From Alphaproteobacteria bacterium UBA7691 (GTDB lineage Bacteria > Pseudomonadota > Alphaproteobacteria > Ferrovibrionales > Ferrovibrionaceae): DNA of 5,852 nucleotides. Shown piece after piece: positions 4,324 through 5,852 of the stretch. Both the position numbers and the translations under genes were made by a program. The stretch spans positions 1 to 5,852 of the forward strand of contig DLGP01000060.1 of the NCBI GenBank assembly GCA_002482765.1. Reading direction: 5' to 3'. The notes under the pieces are model-generated. The model saw only the letters and a program-made list of their open reading frames with translations, did not search any database and was not told the origin of the DNA. Within the stretch, counting starts at the first letter, position 1. Each line of letters starts with the position of its first letter.

Positions 4324-5769
4324 ATGGTCGTCGCAAAACACATTTTCCTTTGCAGCATCCTGGCGGCATGCATGTGCTGCACGTCGGTGCAAGCTGCCCA
4401 GCAACCGCAGGCGTGGTCGGAGTCCTTGGCGGTGCCGGATTCCGATGTGCCGTCGTTGCTGCTTCCGATTGTCGATCGATCCGCCTTGCTTGCGGAGGAC
4501 GAAGCGCTGCTTGCCGCAGCGGCAGGTGGGTCCGCGAACAAGCGCATGCGTGTTGCGCGAGGATCGGATGTCAGCGCCGATACGACGAAAGAGGGCACAT
4601 GGCAGACCCTTGCGGATGGCAGTCGGCTGTGGCGTCTGCGCGTGCTGGCTCCACAAGCGACCGACCTGCAAATCGGCTTTGCCCGCTTCCAGTTGCCCGA
4701 AGGTGCCACCGTGTTTGTCTACAGCACCAGCGAGCGTTATTCGTCCGGCCCGTATCGCGCCGCCGACGTGAATCCGTCCGGCCAGTTGTGGGCGGCCATG
4801 GTGCCGGGCGAAGAGGCGATGATCGAACTGCATTTGCCGGCAGGCACTTCGGAACATCAGCTCGAAGTCACCTATGTCGGTGCCGGATATCGCGACATGT
4901 TTTCGCGTGAGGGAGGCTTCGTGCCCCTCGGCGGTTCGGGCGCATGCAACATCAACGTCGCCTGCGCCCTGGGAAATCCGTATCCGGATCAGATTCGCAG
5001 CGTCGCGCGCTACACACTCGTCGATGGCGGCACCTATTTGTGCAGCGGGTCGCTGGTCACCAATGCGGAGCATGACGGCACGCCCTACTTCCTGACCGCC
5101 GCGCATTGCGTCAGCACGAACGCGGTGGCAGGGACGATGACGTTTTACTGGAACTACCAGTCGACGCAGTGCGCAACCAACACGGGTGCATCGATGGCAC
5201 AGAATCAGTCCGGTGCCACCTTGCGCATGACGCGCGCCAACGTCGATACCACCCTGGTGCAACTGACCAGTGTCCCCGCAGCCGAATTCAATGTGTTTTA
5301 TTCCGGTTGGGATGCCACAGGAACCACGCCGGCCGGCACCATCGGAATCCATCATCCGAGCGGTGACGTGAAGAAGATCACCGAGGACGCCAATGGCATA
5401 AGCACGATGAACAACTGCATCGGTACTGGCGGCGGCACGACGAATACACACTGGCGCACCGGTGCCCCGTATACGCAGGGTACGACCGAAGGAGGATCCT
5501 CCGGTTCCGGAATCTGGATTCCTGCAGGAGATGCATCGGGTGGCGGGAGACTCGTGATCGGCGTGCTGTCGGGTGGCACGGCGCAGTGCAGCGGCAGCGT
5601 GCCAAACTCCGGCTATGACTGCTATGGCAAGCTGTCCGTCGCATTTACCGGATCCAACGCCAGCCAGCGCCTGAAGGATTGGCTTGACCCGAACAATTCC
5701 GGCGTATTGCGCGTGCAGGGCAGCGACGGCGCGGGCAACGACACGATATTCAAGAACGGCTTCGAGTAG
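4324..5769 (+). CDS. Secreted lysyl-endopeptidase-like serine protease (trypsin fold, S1 type), preproenzyme
   Basis: The protein has 481 residues and is predicted to be an exported proteolytic enzyme. Residues 1-24 form a signal peptide ending SVQA, though LAAC at 13-16 also resembles a lipobox. Residues about 25-200 are a pro-region (TLADGSRLWRLRVLAP, LPEGATVFVYSTSERY, LWAAMVPGEEAMIELHLP). The catalytic domain starts near 203 and resembles Achromobacter protease I as I recall it: FLTAAHC gives His261, NVDTTLVQL gives Asp308, EGGSSGSG gives Ser393, and YDCYG gives Asp432 at the S1 specificity position. TFYWNYQ and TIGIHHPSGDVKKI are also family-typical. The six family cysteines are present (208, 214, 240, 262, 283, 422), and an extra pair at 365 and 433 may form a fourth disulfide. 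The tail ends NDTIFKNGFE, a form I associate with Xanthomonadales secreted proteins. Lys specificity is predicted, not shown. Nothing in the neighbourhood explains its role. Confidence 0.92.
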   Translation: MVVAKHIFLCSILAACMCCTSVQAAQQPQAWSESLAVPDSDVPSLLLPIVDRSALLAEDEALLAAAAGGSANKRMRVARGSDVSADTTKEGTWQTLADGSRLWRLRVLAPQATDLQIGFARFQLPEGATVFVYSTSERYSSGPYRAADVNPSGQLWAAMVPGEEAMIELHLPAGTSEHQLEVTYVGAGYRDMFSREGGFVPLGGSGACNINVACALGNPYPDQIRSVARYTLVDGGTYLCSGSLVTNAEHDGTPYFLTAAHCVSTNAVAGTMTFYWNYQSTQCATNTGASMAQNQSGATLRMTRANVDTTLVQLTSVPAAEFNVFYSGWDATGTTPAGTIGIHHPSGDVKKITEDANGISTMNNCIGTGGGTTNTHWRTGAPYTQGTTEGGSSGSGIWIPAGDASGGGRLVIGVLSGGTAQCSGSVPNSGYDCYGKLSVAFTGSNASQRLKDWLDPNNSGVLRVQGSDGAGNDTIFKNGFE

Positions 5770-5852
5770 ACCAGCAATCGTGGAGACAGATCGCGACAAG
5801 TCGATCCGTCCGCGACAGCGCGAGGCAGGCCGGCAGCGCTGCGCAGTGCCTC
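5770..5852. other. Downstream intergenic tail with inverted repeat
   Basis: No gene is recognisable after the protease stop. GAGGCA at 5822-5827 pairs perfectly with TGCCTC at 5847-5852, enclosing a further GCAG/CTGC dyad (GCAGCGCTGC, 5833-5842). This could be the stem of a terminator whose T-tract lies beyond the window, or a dispersed intergenic palindrome. A smaller dyad GATCG/CGATC lies at 5789-5793 and 5802-5806. The window edge prevents a decision. Confidence 0.4.

Noticed and set aside
4294..5799. Long minus-strand open frame of 501 codons opposite the protease gene
   Set aside because: The plus-strand protein has a signal peptide, full catalytic triad and family motifs. The antisense translation is Arg/His/Gly-rich without domain features.
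5780..5852. Possible small gene starting GTG at 5780 and running off the window
   Set aside because: There is no ribosome-binding site, the content is Arg-rich and unrecognisable, and the inverted repeat lies inside it.

Overview
This GC-rich window reads as proteobacterial chromosomal DNA. Positions 1 to 4117 hold a minus-strand cluster, in transcription order metK, trmB, a CbtA-type membrane protein gene, rimP and nusA (cut by the window edge). The metK-trmB-rimP-nusA order, and the style of the MetK (404 residues) and TrmB proteins, are what I know from Alphaproteobacteria. This assignment rests on recalled gene order and protein motifs, not on a database search.

Layout. nusA occupies 1-738 and rimP 769-1344, with a 30-base gap, so they are probably one transcript. 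A gene-free stretch at 1345-1523 separates rimP from the CbtA-type gene. It holds, in the minus direction, a candidate promoter, a strong intrinsic-terminator hairpin with a U-tract and a second hairpin with a UUCG loop, all before the rimP start. This resembles a transcription-attenuation leader in front of the genes for a ribosome maturation factor and a termination factor, and it is the most interesting regulatory signal here. The CbtA-type gene (1524-2141), trmB (2163-2906) and metK (2903-4117) are tightly packed or overlapping and look like a second operon read from a promoter upstream of metK.

Positions 4118-4323 are a 206-base divergent intergenic region. It holds the metK ribosome-binding site, a three-codon minigene overlapping the metK start, a short GGAT repeat, a weak promoter match and the protease ribosome-binding site.

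On the plus strand, 4324-5769 encodes a secreted preproprotease of the lysyl-endopeptidase (Achromobacter protease I) type. It has a signal peptide, a pro-region of about 180 residues, a complete His-Asp-Ser triad, the six Cys of the family and a C-terminal tail ending in FKNGFE. I associate such tails with secreted proteins of Xanthomonadales. The last 83 bases hold no recognisable gene, only an inverted repeat running to the window edge.

Working together: MetK makes S-adenosylmethionine, which TrmB uses to methylate tRNA. RimP matures the 30S subunit and NusA controls elongation and termination. The cluster is therefore a translation and transcription housekeeping unit carrying one unexpected passenger, the membrane protein. 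The protease is functionally unrelated. Its different apparent lineage, and a codon-preference shift inside metK, make an acquisition or assembly junction near 3.7-4.3 kb worth checking. I found no clearly new multi-gene system.
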